DNA of 64,000 nt from Caulobacter sp. (GCA_030683005.1 JAUXMY010000028.1:1-64000); one strand, 5' to 3'. Counted from the stretch's first letter, positions 20,252 through 29,214 are shown. The notes: generated by a model from the sequence alone, not told the origin. Numbers and translations: made by a program.

Positions 20252-21019
20252 GTGACTGGAGCAGTTCCGGGTTACGCAGAACTCGAGTTCGATCTTCCCG
20301 GCGCGCTGCTGCGCAGCGTCGTAGGGTCGTTGGATGCTCTGGAGCCGATCGCTCTCCTGCCGGAGAACACGCTGAAAATACCAGAGCAGCAGGGCGTCTA
20401 TCAGCTCTTCCTCAGGGGCGAACCTGTTTATGTGGGCAAGACAGACGCCGATGCTGGCCTTGCCAAGCGACTGTTTCGCCATAGTCGGAAAATCCAGCAT
20501 CGGACCAACCTCGACCCTAGCGAGGTCTCGTTCAAGGCGATCCGTGTCTACGTGTTCACGACCGTCGATATCGAGACCGATCTCATTCGTCACTACGGCG
20601 CGGGAGCGGGGCTTGCATGGGACAAGAGCGGCTTCGGTTCGAACGATCCCGGTCGCCAGCGCGACACCACCAATAACAAGCCAGAGAACTTCGACTTCCA
20701 ATTTCCGGCCGACATCGACCGAGTTATCGATTTCGCACTTCCGGAAAGCTGCACTGCGGCGGAGGCCCTGAGATTGCTGAAGAGGGCCGTGCCATATACG
20801 GTCCGCGCTCCGCGCCAGGGGCAATCACATAAGCTGCACAGCGATCTGGAGGGCCAGACCGTTTCGTTCCGGGGTGGGCCAAAAACGCTTCGCGCGGCTA
20901 TGGCAGAGCTCGTCGGACAGCTTCCAGCGGGGTGGCAGGCCACGAAGCTCCTGGGCTACGTGATCCTCTACAAGGAAGATCGAGCGTATCCCCAATCCGA
21001 GATCATCGCTCGGAGCTAG
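20252..21019 (+). CDS. Eco29kI-family type II restriction endonuclease (GIY-YIG)
   Basis: 255 residues from GTG 20252 with a strong GGAGGGGGG upstream. GIY-YIG nuclease core: GVYQLFLRGEPVYVGKTD (both Tyr), LAKRLFRHSRKI (Arg, His), VDIETDLIRHYG (metal-binding Glu) and SNDPGRQRDTT (Asn). This arrangement is characteristic of Eco29kI relatives, which cleave CCGCGG. It completes a Vsr-methylase-nuclease operon of recent foreign origin. Confidence 0.9.
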   Translation: MTGAVPGYAELEFDLPGALLRSVVGSLDALEPIALLPENTLKIPEQQGVYQLFLRGEPVYVGKTDADAGLAKRLFRHSRKIQHRTNLDPSEVSFKAIRVYVFTTVDIETDLIRHYGAGAGLAWDKSGFGSNDPGRQRDTTNNKPENFDFQFPADIDRVIDFALPESCTAAEALRLLKRAVPYTVRAPRQGQSHKLHSDLEGQTVSFRGGPKTLRAAMAELVGQLPAGWQATKLLGYVILYKEDRAYPQSEIIARS

Positions 21020-21167
21020 GCCGGACCGTCGGAACGGACGACTTAGCAATGGGACCAAGATGTTGCGCACAATCTCCAACGCCTAGGGTTGAAGCTTCGC
21101 CCTATGGCGCAATGGTGTATGGCGGCGTAGCCTCAATTTCATGGCGGTATCAAGGTCTGACTTGCAT

Positions 21168-21449
21168 CTATTCCCCGTCCTCGGGGCTCGAACCATACAC
21201 ATTGCGTTGTATCAATTCGCCGATAGTCAGCTTGTTTGAGCGATCTTGCGCCCTGGCGTGGGCACTTTCAGGCACATCGAGGAGCCCGAGCCAGCGAGCC
21301 ATTTCAGCGCCCTCGGCATTAGTTTGAAGGAAGCGACCGAAAGTCTGACTCGGTGAAATCTTGGCGTTCTCATCGCGCCCCATGACCATCTGAAGAATGT
21401 GCTCCTCGTCATCGGTTTCGCTGATCTGGAAGAGAAAGGGCGTTGACAT
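21168..21449 (-). CDS. Small acidic protein, second gene of an unknown pair
   Basis: 93 residues, acidic, no recognised domain and no membrane segment. Starts only 3 bp after the stop of the gene at 21453-22160, so the pair is almost certainly co-translated. The small acidic character and coupling would fit an antitoxin or immunity partner, but the order (after the larger gene) gives no proof. Confidence 0.5.
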   Translation of the reverse strand: MSTPFLFQISETDDEEHILQMVMGRDENAKISPSQTFGRFLQTNAEGAEMARWLGLLDVPESAHARAQDRSNKLTIGELIQRNVYGSSPEDGE

Positions 21450-21452
21450 GCC

Positions 21453-22160
21453 CTACATCTCCTGTCGCCAAAGCGAAACACACTCGGGTGGGCCTGCCTC
21501 CGAAGCGGCAACGGCTGCGATCAGGTTCGAGGCGAATTCTCGGACGTTCGGAAACAACCCAGCGTCTGGCCAGGCATCTGGCTGCTGGTCCGTGCGCAAG
21601 GCCGCCAATACCGGACCTCGCTCGCTCCCAAACGCGAACCCGCCATTGAACACCCGACTGTCGGACCCTTCAGGGTGCTCGATGAGCTTGTTCCGAGTGT
21701 TCCGAACGCCTGGGCCTTCGAATTTTTCCAACCCAGGAAGATGCCGCATCGCACTTCGCGCCCGAAAGGCGACCCAGTAGAATTGCTCGCTGAGCAGTTC
21801 CAGCCATTCCCAATCACGGGGCTCAGCAACAGCCCCGCCTTCATCGCCCTGAACTCGTGCCCTCCACTCGGCAAGCGCCCTGTCCGGTTCGCGCTGGTAA
21901 AGGTCGTAGTCCAGCTCCAACGATTTGCCGAGCGACCGTTCGTGAGCAAGGAGCTGGTCGATACGCTCAAGGACAAGGACCGCTTGCTTCAGTCGCTTTT
22001 CCGCACTGCAGCCTTGGTCGTTCAGGGCTCCAGCATGGGCTTTGTCGAGCCACCGATAGTAGTGTCTGAAGGCTTCTAGGGCGTCTTTCATAGCCAGACA
22101 CGCATTCTGCGAAGCTCGCTCTTCTTTGGTGCGAAGCTCGTCCATAACCTTGTTCGCCAT
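21453..22160 (-). CDS. Unknown helical protein with a possible HEPN RNase motif
   Basis: 235 residues from ATG 22160, preceded by GGAGGTGTG; the frame runs further upstream but this start is far better. Helical throughout. VRNTRNKLIEHPEGSD near residue 165 contains R-N-x4-H, the catalytic motif of HEPN ribonucleases, following a long helical segment with Phe/Trp-rich EQFYWVAFRARSA. No family is recognised as a whole. Placement in a defence island with a short coupled partner makes a toxin-antitoxin or abortive-infection role plausible, but the motif is short and could be chance or a non-catalytic HEPN relative. Confidence 0.5.
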   Translation of the reverse strand: MANKVMDELRTKEERASQNACLAMKDALEAFRHYYRWLDKAHAGALNDQGCSAEKRLKQAVLVLERIDQLLAHERSLGKSLELDYDLYQREPDRALAEWRARVQGDEGGAVAEPRDWEWLELLSEQFYWVAFRARSAMRHLPGLEKFEGPGVRNTRNKLIEHPEGSDSRVFNGGFAFGSERGPVLAALRTDQQPDAWPDAGLFPNVREFASNLIAAVAASEAGPPECVSLWRQEM

Positions 22161-22281
22161 CACACCTCCGCAAAACGTGACACACGTGACCGTCGCAGCC
22201 AGACAAGTCGCTGAATGTAGCGACTTCGAGAAGGATGGCGGAGAGGGTGGGACGCCGCGCTCCGCGCCCCTGCGCGCACCG

Positions 22282-22533
22282 TCAGCTCTTAGAAGCAATG
22301 TCGGTCGCGCCGGGAACTGCCCCACCGGTATTGGTGCGCGAGCCCGCCTCCACGAAGAGCACAAGGTCTTCAACGAGGTAGCGCACGAGCCTGGCCCCAA
22401 CCTTACAGAAAAGGGGGCCGCCACCACGGAGACGCCAATCCTCAAGCGTCCTTGGTGAAACCCCTAGGAACTCGGCGGCATCACGGGTCGTAAGAAGGGC
22501 CGCCGGGGCCGACGGGCTTTTCGCTTGATACAT
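22282..22533 (-). CDS. AlpA/excisionase-type helix-turn-helix protein
   Basis: 83 residues. MerR-like HTH: TTRDAAEFLGVSPRTLEDWR, then RGGGPLFCKVGARLVRYLVE, a pattern typical of HTH_17/AlpA proteins that regulate integrases or act as excisionases in mobile elements. It sits 260 bp from the tRNA end of the island. A role in excision is likely but not shown. Confidence 0.8.
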   Translation of the reverse strand: MYQAKSPSAPAALLTTRDAAEFLGVSPRTLEDWRLRGGGPLFCKVGARLVRYLVEDLVLFVEAGSRTNTGGAVPGATDIASKS

Positions 22534-22708
22534 CGACGCTACCGGCTGCTCGCTTCAGGGCGTCTAACTATCTATACCGAAATTCCACGGCTGGTTTTGG
22601 CAAGTGACTGGCTGAAAAGCGCAGGCGATCCAGTGGGTTATTCGCCGCGCGGTCGCTCCAAGTTTTTTTTCAGCCGTCCTCGATCACGTTTCCGCGATCT
22701 CACCCAAA

Positions 22709-22725
22709 CTTCCGCCTTGCTTCCA
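22709..22725 (+). repeat. Possible integrase arm-type site near the tRNA end
   Basis: CTTCCGCCTTGCTTCCA, matching 16 of 17 bases of the site at 7232-7248, in direct orientation. Lies about 70 bp inside the tRNA-side attachment site. Candidate arm site. Confidence 0.4.
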
Positions 22726-22792
22726 CGCCCCGATCAAGCGCCTGCGCGCCCGCTTGATAGGCTCTAAAACATCAGCAAATACAACAAGAAAA

Positions 22793-22839
22793 GTGGTGCC
22801 GCCTAGGTGACTCGAACACCTGACCTACGCATTACGAAT
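22793..22839 (-). repeat. Attachment-site repeat within tRNA-Thr
   Basis: 47 bases identical to 7054-7100; forms the 3' part of the intact tRNA gene. Together they bound a 15.7-kb element. Confidence 0.93.
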
Positions 22840-22869
22840 GCGCCGCTCTACCGGCTGAGCTAAGGCGGC
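22794..22869 (-). tRNA. tRNA-Thr (anticodon CGT)
   Basis: 76-nt cloverleaf on the minus strand. Acceptor stem GCCGCCT pairs with AGGCGGC, discriminator A and encoded CCA follow. D arm TTAGCTCAGCCGGTAGAGC; anticodon loop TTCGTAA with stem GCGCA/TGCGT; T arm GGTGTTCGAGTCACC. It reads ACG codons. Its 3' end is the integration site of the island, and the gene has been kept intact. Confidence 0.97.
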
Positions 22870-22959
22870 CCGTGACGACGTGGCCGCGCCGGGGGCGGGG
22901 CTTACGTCCGGGCGCGCTATTTAGCGGCTCTTGGCCCGCTCGCCAAGCGCCTGCGTGGC

Positions 22960-23130
22960 TCACGGCGCGGGGAACAGGCGGGGCCCCAGGCGGGCCACCG
23001 CCAGGCCGGCGGCGATGCAGACGACCGTGAAGGCGATGAGCAGCCAGAACCGCAGGCCAAGCAGCGGTCCTGGGGGGCGAGCGCCGGGGTCGTCCTCGTC
23101 TGGATCGCCAGGCGGCGGCGGGACGCTCAC
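22960..23130 (-). CDS. Small membrane protein after hemD
   Basis: About 56 residues from a GTG that overlaps the hemD stop as GTGA. Pro/Asp-rich N-terminus (VPPPPGDPDEDDPGARPP), then one hydrophobic helix (FWLLIAFTVVCIAAGLAVAR). In other proteobacteria hemD is followed by HemX/mitofilin; this may be a minimal or unrelated membrane protein in that position. Function unknown. Confidence 0.5.
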   Translation of the reverse strand: MSVPPPPGDPDEDDPGARPPGPLLGLRFWLLIAFTVVCIAAGLAVARLGPRLFPAP

Positions 23131-23855
23131 GAGGCCTCGGCCACCGGCGGGGCGGCCCGGTCGATCAGATTCAGAAGGGCTGACTCCAGAGGCACTGGCG
23201 CATAGGCCCGCGGGCCGATCCGCGCCCGGGCCAGGGGCCTGGCGACGGCCTTGGAGAGGCAGAGCGCCCGCAGGTCCGGCGCCTGGCGCCCGCGCATCAG
23301 CATGGCCAGCTGGCGCGCGGCCTTCGGGGAGTAGACCAGGGCCGCCTCGGCCCGCAGCGCCTGGTCGAGGGCCGCGGCGGGGGGCGTCACCGGAACGGTC
23401 GCATAGATGGGCGCCGTGCGGCACGCGACCCCTGTCCTGGCCAGCGCCCCGGCAAGATCTCCGGCCGGCTCGGTGGCGGCCGGATGCAACACCGCCCCGC
23501 GGAACTCCTCGGCCCGGCTGGCGATACCGGCGGCGAGCGCGGCCACATCCCCGTCGGCCGAGAGGACCTGGCGAAAGCCCGCGGCCCGGGCGGCCTGGGC
23601 GCAGGCTGCGCCGACGGCGAAGACCGGCAGGGCGCGGACCTCCGAGAGCTGGGCGAAGACCCGCACCCCATTGGCGCTGGTGAAGGCGAGCGCCCCCACC
23701 CCGGCCAGGTCGGGCGCGGTCTCGGTGACCGGACGGACCTCGAGCAGGGGCAGGACCAGCGGCATATGCCCCAGGGCCCGCAGCCGGGCCGCGGTGGCGG
23801 TGGCGCCGGGCTCGGCCCGCGTGATCCAGATGAGGCGCCGGGGGGGTGCGGTCAT
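23127..23855 (-). CDS. hemD: Uroporphyrinogen-III synthase
   Basis: Cyclises hydroxymethylbilane to uroporphyrinogen III in heme synthesis. 242 residues from ATG 23855. The family is weakly conserved but diagnostic patterns are present: RLIWITRAEPGATATAARLR at the start, LAFTSANGVRVFA and VYSPKAARQLA. It lies 48 bp downstream of hemC, the preceding enzyme, on the same strand. Confidence 0.88.
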   Translation of the reverse strand: MTAPPRRLIWITRAEPGATATAARLRALGHMPLVLPLLEVRPVTETAPDLAGVGALAFTSANGVRVFAQLSEVRALPVFAVGAACAQAARAAGFRQVLSADGDVAALAAGIASRAEEFRGAVLHPAATEPAGDLAGALARTGVACRTAPIYATVPVTPPAAALDQALRAEAALVYSPKAARQLAMLMRGRQAPDLRALCLSKAVARPLARARIGPRAYAPVPLESALLNLIDRAAPPVAEAS

Positions 23856-23903
23856 GGCGCCAGCAAAGCTTGAGCGCTGCTGGCGATGCAACCCCGCACA
23901 GAC

Positions 23904-24863
23904 CTATTCCGGCAGGATGATGGCGTCGCCGGCCTCGTCGCGGAGCTCAGCGCCCAGCTTCAGGCCAAGCTCCCGGGCCGCGACGGTGGCGTCAGCCACA
24001 GCGGTCAGGTCGAGCCCCTCCTGCCGGCGGAAGCGCAGGCGGCCATCCGGCGACAGGGCCTCGACAATGAGGAACAGCTGGCCGTCCTTCAGGGTCGCAT
24101 AGGCGCCGATGGGGGTGCGGCAGGAGCTTTCCAGGGCCGCCATGGCGCCCCGTTCGGCCGCCACGGTGGTGGTGGTGTTGAGGTCGCGCAGGGCCTCAAG
24201 CCAGGGCTGGCCCTGATCAGCCTCCCGGGTCTCGATGGCCAGCGCCCCCTGGCCCGGGGCCGGCGGGCGCTCGACCGGATCGATGAAGCTCTTGGCCGCC
24301 CCGTCCAGACCCAGGCGCCTGAGGCCCGAGAGCGCCAGGATGATGGCGTCGTATTCGCCGGCCTCCAGCTTGGCCATGCGGGTGCCCACATTGCCCCGCA
24401 GCAGCTGGACGTCCAGGTCCGGGCGGGCGTGCAGGCTCTGGGCCTGGCGGCGCAGGCTGGCGGTGCCGAGCTTGGCGCCCTTGGGCAGGTCTTCCAGGGT
24501 GCGAGCCTCGCGGCTGAGGAAGGCGTCCCGGGGGTCTTCCCGCTCGGGAATGGCGGCGATGACCAGGCCCGGCGGCAGGACGGCCGGCATGTCCTTCATG
24601 GAATGGACCGCGCAGTCGATGCGGCCGTCCAGCATCGCCTCCTCGATCTCCTTGGTGAACAGGGCCTTGCCGCCGATCTCCAGCAGGCGGCGGTCCTGGA
24701 TGCGGTCGCCGGTGGTGGTGATGACCACCAGCGGCGCGACCGTCTCGTACTGGTCCGGAGTCGCGCCGAGCGCGGCGGCGATGCGGTCGCGCATCATGCC
24801 GCTCTGGGTCAGGGCGAGCTTCGAACCGCGGGTTCCGATCCGGATGGGCTGTTGCGGGGGCAC
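23904..24863 (-). CDS. hemC: Porphobilinogen deaminase (hydroxymethylbilane synthase)
   Basis: Polymerises four porphobilinogens to hydroxymethylbilane. About 319 residues. Begins PPQQPIRIGTRGSKLALTQ; LESSCRTPIGAYA carries the Cys that binds the dipyrromethane cofactor; VHSMKDMP and GTSSLRRQAQ-like GTASLRRQAQ are typical. GTG 24863 is preferred because an ATG at 24941 would overlap the divergent tsaD gene. The hemC and tsaD starts are 71 bp apart, so their promoters must share this short space. Confidence 0.93.
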   Translation of the reverse strand: MPPQQPIRIGTRGSKLALTQSGMMRDRIAAALGATPDQYETVAPLVVITTTGDRIQDRRLLEIGGKALFTKEIEEAMLDGRIDCAVHSMKDMPAVLPPGLVIAAIPEREDPRDAFLSREARTLEDLPKGAKLGTASLRRQAQSLHARPDLDVQLLRGNVGTRMAKLEAGEYDAIILALSGLRRLGLDGAAKSFIDPVERPPAPGQGALAIETREADQGQPWLEALRDLNTTTTVAAERGAMAALESSCRTPIGAYATLKDGQLFLIVEALSPDGRLRFRRQEGLDLTAVADATVAARELGLKLGAELRDEAGDAIILPE

Positions 24864-24934
24864 GGCGGGGACGTTACCTCGGGGTTGAAACCGGTCCCCG
24901 CTGCTACAGGAGGGGTCCCCAAGCCGCAACCTGC

Positions 24935-26023
24935 ATGACACCCCTCACCGTCCTCGGCATCGAAACCAGCTGTGACGAAACCGCCGCCTCCGTGGTGCGG
25001 CGGCACGACGACGGCCGCGTCGAGGTGCTGTCCAGCGTCATCAACAGCCAGATCGCCGAACACGCGCCCTATGGCGGCGTGGTGCCGGAGATCGCCGCCC
25101 GGGCGCATGTCGAGAGCATCGACGGCATCGTGGCCCGCGCGCTGTCCGATGCCGGCGTCGGCTGGGACGACCTCACCGGCATCGGGGCCACGGCGGGGCC
25201 CGGCCTGGTCGGCGGGGTGATGGTTGGCCTGAGCTTCGGCAAGGCCGCGGCCCTGGCCCGCGACCTGCCGCTGGTGGCGGTGAATCACCTCGAGGGCCAT
25301 GCGGTCTCGGCCCGGCTGGGCGCGGACATCCCCTACCCCTTCCTGCTGCTGCTGGTCAGCGGCGGACATTGCCAGTTGCTTGAAGTGGGCGGCATCGGCG
25401 CCTGCACCCGGCTGGGATCGACCATCGACGACGCGGCGGGCGAGGCCTTCGACAAGATCGCCAAGACCATGGGCCTGCCCTATCCCGGCGGACCGGAGCT
25501 GGAGAAGCTGGCGGTCGGCGGCGATGTCGAGCGCTTCCCGCTGCCCCGCGCCCTGCTGGGCCGCAAGGACTACGACTTCTCCTTCTCGGGCCTGAAGACC
25601 GCCGCCGCACGCGCCGCCGTGGGGCTGACCAGCGACATCGACCGCCGCGATCTTGCCGCCAGCGTCCAGTTCGCCATCGCCCGCCAGCTGGCCGAGCGGA
25701 CTGACATGGCCATGGCCGACTACCGAATGCGCCATGAGGGCCGGGACCTGCGTTTCGTCGTCGCCGGCGGGGTCGCCGCCAACGGGGCGGTGCGCGACCG
25801 GCTGGAGACCCTCTGCGGCAAACACGGCTTCTCCTTCCACGCCCCGCCGCTGAAATACTGCACCGACAACGCCGCGATGATCGCGCTGGCGGCGGCCGAG
25901 CGGCTGGCGCTGGGCATCTCCGATCCGCTCGACGCCCCCGCCCGGCCCCGCTGGCCGCTGGACCAGGCGGCGGCGAGCGCCAATCCCACCCACGTTCCAG
26001 GCCGCAAGGGCGCCAAGGCATGA
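24935..26023 (+). CDS. tsaD: tRNA threonylcarbamoyladenosine synthase subunit TsaD
   Basis: Transfers threonylcarbamoyl to A37 of tRNAs that read ANN codons. 362 residues. [15 protein letters not shown] at the start, [12 protein letters not shown] (metal-binding His pair), [11 protein letters not shown] and [17 protein letters not shown] (ASKHA fold) are diagnostic. Overlaps gpsA by 4 bp (ATGA). Confidence 0.97.
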   Translation: MTPLTVLGIETSCDETAASVVRRHDDGRVEVLSSVINSQIAEHAPYGGVVPEIAARAHVESIDGIVARALSDAGVGWDDLTGIGATAGPGLVGGVMVGLSFGKAAALARDLPLVAVNHLEGHAVSARLGADIPYPFLLLLVSGGHCQLLEVGGIGACTRLGSTIDDAAGEAFDKIAKTMGLPYPGGPELEKLAVGGDVERFPLPRALLGRKDYDFSFSGLKTAAARAAVGLTSDIDRRDLAASVQFAIARQLAERTDMAMADYRMRHEGRDLRFVVAGGVAANGAVRDRLETLCGKHGFSFHAPPLKYCTDNAAMIALAAAERLALGISDPLDAPARPRWPLDQAAASANPTHVPGRKGAKA

Positions 26024-27018
26024 GCGATCTCAACTACGCGGGCGTCATCGGCGGCGGCGCCTGGGGCACGGCCCTCGCCCAGGTCTGCGCCCGCGCCGGC
26101 CTGACGGTGACGCTGCAGGCCCGCGAGTTGGAGGTGGTCGAGGCGATCAACGCCCGTAACGAAAACCCGACCTTCCTGCCCGGCGTGGCGCTGGACCCGG
26201 TGATCGACGCCACCACCGAGCTGTCGGACCTGTCGCCCTGCGACTTCATCCTGGCCGTGGCCCCGGCCCAGCACCTGCGCTCGACGCTGGCTGCGCTGCG
26301 GCCCCACGTCCGCCCGGGCATTCCCATCCTGCTGTGCGCCAAGGGGGTCGAGCAGGGCACGCTCAACCTGATGACCGAGGTGCTGGCCCAGACCATCCCC
26401 GACGCCGCCCCGGCCGTGCTGTCGGGGCCCAGCTTCGCCGGCGAGGTGGCGCGCGGCCTGCCGACCGCCGTGACCCTGGCCTGCCCGGACGAGGCGCTCG
26501 GCCGGGCGTTGGCGGAAGCCATCGCCACCCCGACCTTCCGCCCCTACCTGGCGGCCGACATGATCGGCGCCGAGGCCGGCGGGGCGATCAAGAACGTGCT
26601 GGCCATCGCCTGCGGCATCGTCGAGGGCAAGGGTCTGGGCCGCAGCGCCCACGCCGCCCTGATCACCCGCGGGTTCGCCGAGATGACCCGCGTGGCCGAG
26701 GCGCTGGGCGGTCAGGCCGAGACGGTCGCCGGCCTCTGCGGCCTGGGCGACCTGGTCCTGACCTGCTCCAGTCCGCAGTCGCGCAATATGAGCGTCGGCC
26801 TGGCCCTGGGCGGCGGCCGGACTCTCGAGGAGACCCTGGCCGGCAAGCTGACCGTGGCCGAGGGCGTCGCCTCCGCGCCGGCGGTCCGGGCGCTGGCCCG
26901 ACGACTGGGCGTCGAGACGCCGATCTGCGAGGCCGTCGCCGCCATCCTGGCCGGAGAGGTCGGCGTCGATGAAGCCATCCTCGCCCTGCTGTCGCGCCCG
27001 ATCACGAACGAACGTTAG
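26020..27018 (+). CDS. gpsA: Glycerol-3-phosphate dehydrogenase (NAD(P)+)
   Basis: Makes sn-glycerol-3-phosphate from dihydroxyacetone phosphate for phospholipid synthesis. 332 residues. N-terminal Rossmann motif [25 protein letters not shown] and [13 protein letters not shown], then [15 protein letters not shown] with the catalytic Lys, and the [16 protein letters not shown] segment. Second gene of the tsaD operon. Confidence 0.97.
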   Translation: MSDLNYAGVIGGGAWGTALAQVCARAGLTVTLQARELEVVEAINARNENPTFLPGVALDPVIDATTELSDLSPCDFILAVAPAQHLRSTLAALRPHVRPGIPILLCAKGVEQGTLNLMTEVLAQTIPDAAPAVLSGPSFAGEVARGLPTAVTLACPDEALGRALAEAIATPTFRPYLAADMIGAEAGGAIKNVLAIACGIVEGKGLGRSAHAALITRGFAEMTRVAEALGGQAETVAGLCGLGDLVLTCSSPQSRNMSVGLALGGGRTLEETLAGKLTVAEGVASAPAVRALARRLGVETPICEAVAAILAGEVGVDEAILALLSRPITNER

Positions 27019-27027
27019 GATCCTTCG

Positions 27028-27318
27028 ATGCCGCTCTTCATCATCCAGTGGAAGGACAAGGCCGACGAAGGTCCCGCCATCCGCGCCGCCACCCGTCAGG
27101 CCCACCTGGACTGGATCGCGACCCGCCCCGGCGTCGTGAAGCTGGGCGGACCCTTCCTGCACGCCGACGAGTCGATGGCCGGCTCGCTGCTGATCATCGA
27201 GGCCGACGATCTGGCCGCCGCCGAGGCCTTCCACGCCCAGGATCCCTACACCCGGGCCGGGCTGTTCGAGCGCTCCAGCGTCGAGCCCTGGCGGGTGACC
27301 GTCGGAGCCCTGGCCTGA
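27028..27318 (+). CDS. YciI-family protein
   Basis: 96 residues, one YciI/EthD-like ferredoxin fold. Conserved features include the early His-Leu-Asp in AHLDWIA, GPFLHADESMAGSLLIIEA and the final RSSVEPWRV. Its biochemical role is not settled for the family. It starts 10 bp after gpsA and its stop overlaps the Rieske frame. Confidence 0.9.
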   Translation: MPLFIIQWKDKADEGPAIRAATRQAHLDWIATRPGVVKLGGPFLHADESMAGSLLIIEADDLAAAEAFHAQDPYTRAGLFERSSVEPWRVTVGALA

Positions 27319-27668
27319 GCAATCCCGCCAGACCTGCGGCCGGGACGCGCCTCTGCGCGCTGGCGGAGATCCCCGACCCCGGCGCGAGGGGATTCGTGTT
27401 TCGCGAGGGCGAGCGCCTGTTCGCCGGCTTCGTGGTGCGCCGCGGCGATCAGGTGTTCGGCTATGTCGATGTCTGCCCGCACGCCGGCTCGCCGCTGGCC
27501 AACCCGCTGGGCCGGTTCCTGACCCGCGAGGGCGACCTGATCCTCTGCGCCGCCCACGGGGCCCTGTTCCGGATCGAGGACGGCGTGGCGACCAGCGGTC
27601 CCTGCGCAGGGGACCGGCTGGCGGTGTGGCCGGTGGTGGTGCGGGACGGCGAAGTGGTGACCGTCTAA
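27315..27668 (+). CDS. Rieske [2Fe-2S] ferredoxin-like protein
   Basis: About 117 residues. CPHAGSPL and CAAHGALF supply the C-x-H and C-x2-H ligands of a Rieske cluster, at the usual spacing of about 20 residues. Probably a small electron carrier or a component for an oxygenase. There is no ATG, GTG or TTG near the expected N-terminus; the frame begins best at CTG 27315, which overlaps the YciI stop as CTGA. The true start is uncertain. Confidence 0.82.
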   Translation: MSNPARPAAGTRLCALAEIPDPGARGFVFREGERLFAGFVVRRGDQVFGYVDVCPHAGSPLANPLGRFLTREGDLILCAAHGALFRIEDGVATSGPCAGDRLAVWPVVVRDGEVVTV

Positions 27669-28267
27669 TTGGCCATCACCGTCGAGCTCTTCACGAAGGG
27701 CTTGGAGATGCGTGGCTTGCCGCCGGCCCAGAATCGCACGTCCGCGCGCAGGTTGAACTTGGCGTAGTCCGCCACGCACTTCGGATCGGGCTCGACACAG
27801 TAGCCGTTCGGCGTCGAGATCGTGAAGTTGGCGTAGTGGCCCGGACCAAGCGTCTCGAGTTGCTTCAGCGACTGCGAAAAGTCCGGGATCTGACGGTCGT
27901 TCTGATGGGCGATCAGCTTCAGCGTGGTGAAGCCCAGGGCCCCGCCCTCGCTGACCGGATTGCGGTAGAAACTCTCGATGTAGAGTTCTCCGACGACGAT
28001 GATGTTGTAGCCGTTGTCCGGCGGCGCGCCGCACGGCGCTTCCCCGTTGTTGCGGACGACGATGTCGATGTAGGGCCGCTTCTTCGCCTTGGGGAACCGG
28101 ACGGCCATGTCGTGGATGACCAGGTCGCAGACCGGCAAGGGCGCGACCGTCACGCGCGGCGGGGGCGTCAGGGGTCCCGGCTTGATCCTGGGCGCGCTCA
28201 GAGTGGATTGGGCCAGGGCGGATGTCGCCGCCAGAACGAGAACTGCCGCAGCCGCCACGACTCGCAT
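27665..28267 (-). CDS. Secreted hypothetical protein, possibly CARDB-like
   Basis: 200 residues from ATG 28267 with GGAGG upstream. Signal peptide MRVVAAAAVLVLAATSALAQ. The mature part is beta-rich, with CDLVIHDMAVRFP then IDIVVRNNGEAPCG, a pattern seen in CARDB-type Ig-like domains, and four Cys that could pair. No enzyme motif. The stop overlaps the convergent Rieske stop. Confidence 0.6.
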   Translation of the reverse strand: MRVVAAAAVLVLAATSALAQSTLSAPRIKPGPLTPPPRVTVAPLPVCDLVIHDMAVRFPKAKKRPYIDIVVRNNGEAPCGAPPDNGYNIIVVGELYIESFYRNPVSEGGALGFTTLKLIAHQNDRQIPDFSQSLKQLETLGPGHYANFTISTPNGYCVEPDPKCVADYAKFNLRADVRFWAGGKPRISKPFVKSSTVMAN

Positions 28268-28332
28268 GAACGCCTCCACCGGATGATCTCGCTGGATACC
28301 ACCGTTCGACGCAAGCCGCGACCGTCTGGCGG

Positions 28333-29085
28333 CTACCCCGGCGCCGCCTCCGCCCCGAACGCCGCCACGTCCTCGATCAGCGCCTTCGCCGCCATCGCCA
28401 CCAGCTCACCGCCCTTTTCCGGCGTGGCCAGGGCGGGGTCGGAGCCCATGCGGCCGTCGGGGTGGCGGGCCCGGAAGTCGAGCGCCTCGCGGATCGGGCC
28501 GCTGGGCGCGATCTTCGGCGCGTAATCGGCGGACTTGATGGCGTCGGGATAGGCCCACTGGGTCACCGCGATCTCCGACGGGGTGGCGTGGCTGCCGTGG
28601 CCGGTCGGGAATTGCCGGCTCGCCAGCGCGTTGACGCCCGACAGGTCCCACCAGTTCTTCAGCCTGCAGGCAAAGCCCCGCGGGCGGCCGGCGAAGCTGG
28701 CCTCGGCGTAGAGCTCGCTGAAGGCCGCCTCGATGCTGTGGACGTTGCCGCCGTGGCCGTTGAGGAAATAGATCTTCGTAAAGCCATGCCCGGCCAGCGA
28801 GCGGCACCAGTCGCCGATAGCGGCCATGAAGGTCGAGGGCTTGAGGCTGATCGTGCCGGGGAAGCCCAGATGATGCTGGGCCATGCCGATGTTGAAGGTC
28901 GGGGCGACCAGCAGGTCGGCGCTGGCCTTCTGGGCCTCGTGGGCGATGATCTCCGGACACATCCAGTCGGTGCCGAGCAGGCCGGTGGGGCCGTGCTGCT
29001 CGTTGGAGCCGATCGGCACCACCACCGTCTTCGACCGCTGCAGGAAGGCCTCGATCTCGGGCCAGGTGGACTTGGCGAGCAGCAT
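28333..29085 (-). CDS. Creatininase-family amidohydrolase
   Basis: 250 residues. The fold's metal ligands are visible: GSNEQHGP (Glu, His), GTDWMCPE (Asp), NGHGGNVHS and a later Glu. Family members hydrolyse cyclic amides such as creatinine or act in cofactor and riboflavin-related pathways (MftE, FAPy deformylase). Substrate cannot be told here. It is monocistronic and divergent from acs. Confidence 0.88.
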   Translation of the reverse strand: MLLAKSTWPEIEAFLQRSKTVVVPIGSNEQHGPTGLLGTDWMCPEIIAHEAQKASADLLVAPTFNIGMAQHHLGFPGTISLKPSTFMAAIGDWCRSLAGHGFTKIYFLNGHGGNVHSIEAAFSELYAEASFAGRPRGFACRLKNWWDLSGVNALASRQFPTGHGSHATPSEIAVTQWAYPDAIKSADYAPKIAPSGPIREALDFRARHPDGRMGSDPALATPEKGGELVAMAAKALIEDVAAFGAEAAPG

Positions 29086-29214
29086 GGCGGGACGTCCTCA
29101 TGTCTTCGGGGGTGGGCGTCTTCAGCTATTCACCCCGCGTCATATCCACAAGCCCGTTGCCAGCCCTCGTCTCATCCGCATAACTCCCGATCAACAAGAT
29201 CAAGGGAGCGTGGC

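Noticed and set aside
7101-22792. Island as a complete prophage
   Set aside because: No capsid, portal, terminase, tail or lysis genes were seen; only integrase, regulators, Rep-like and defence genes.
23886-24938. 350-codon plus-strand frame over hemC
   Set aside because: Antisense shadow of hemC.
25720-27234. 504-codon minus-strand frame
   Set aside because: Antisense to tsaD, gpsA and yciI; no family.
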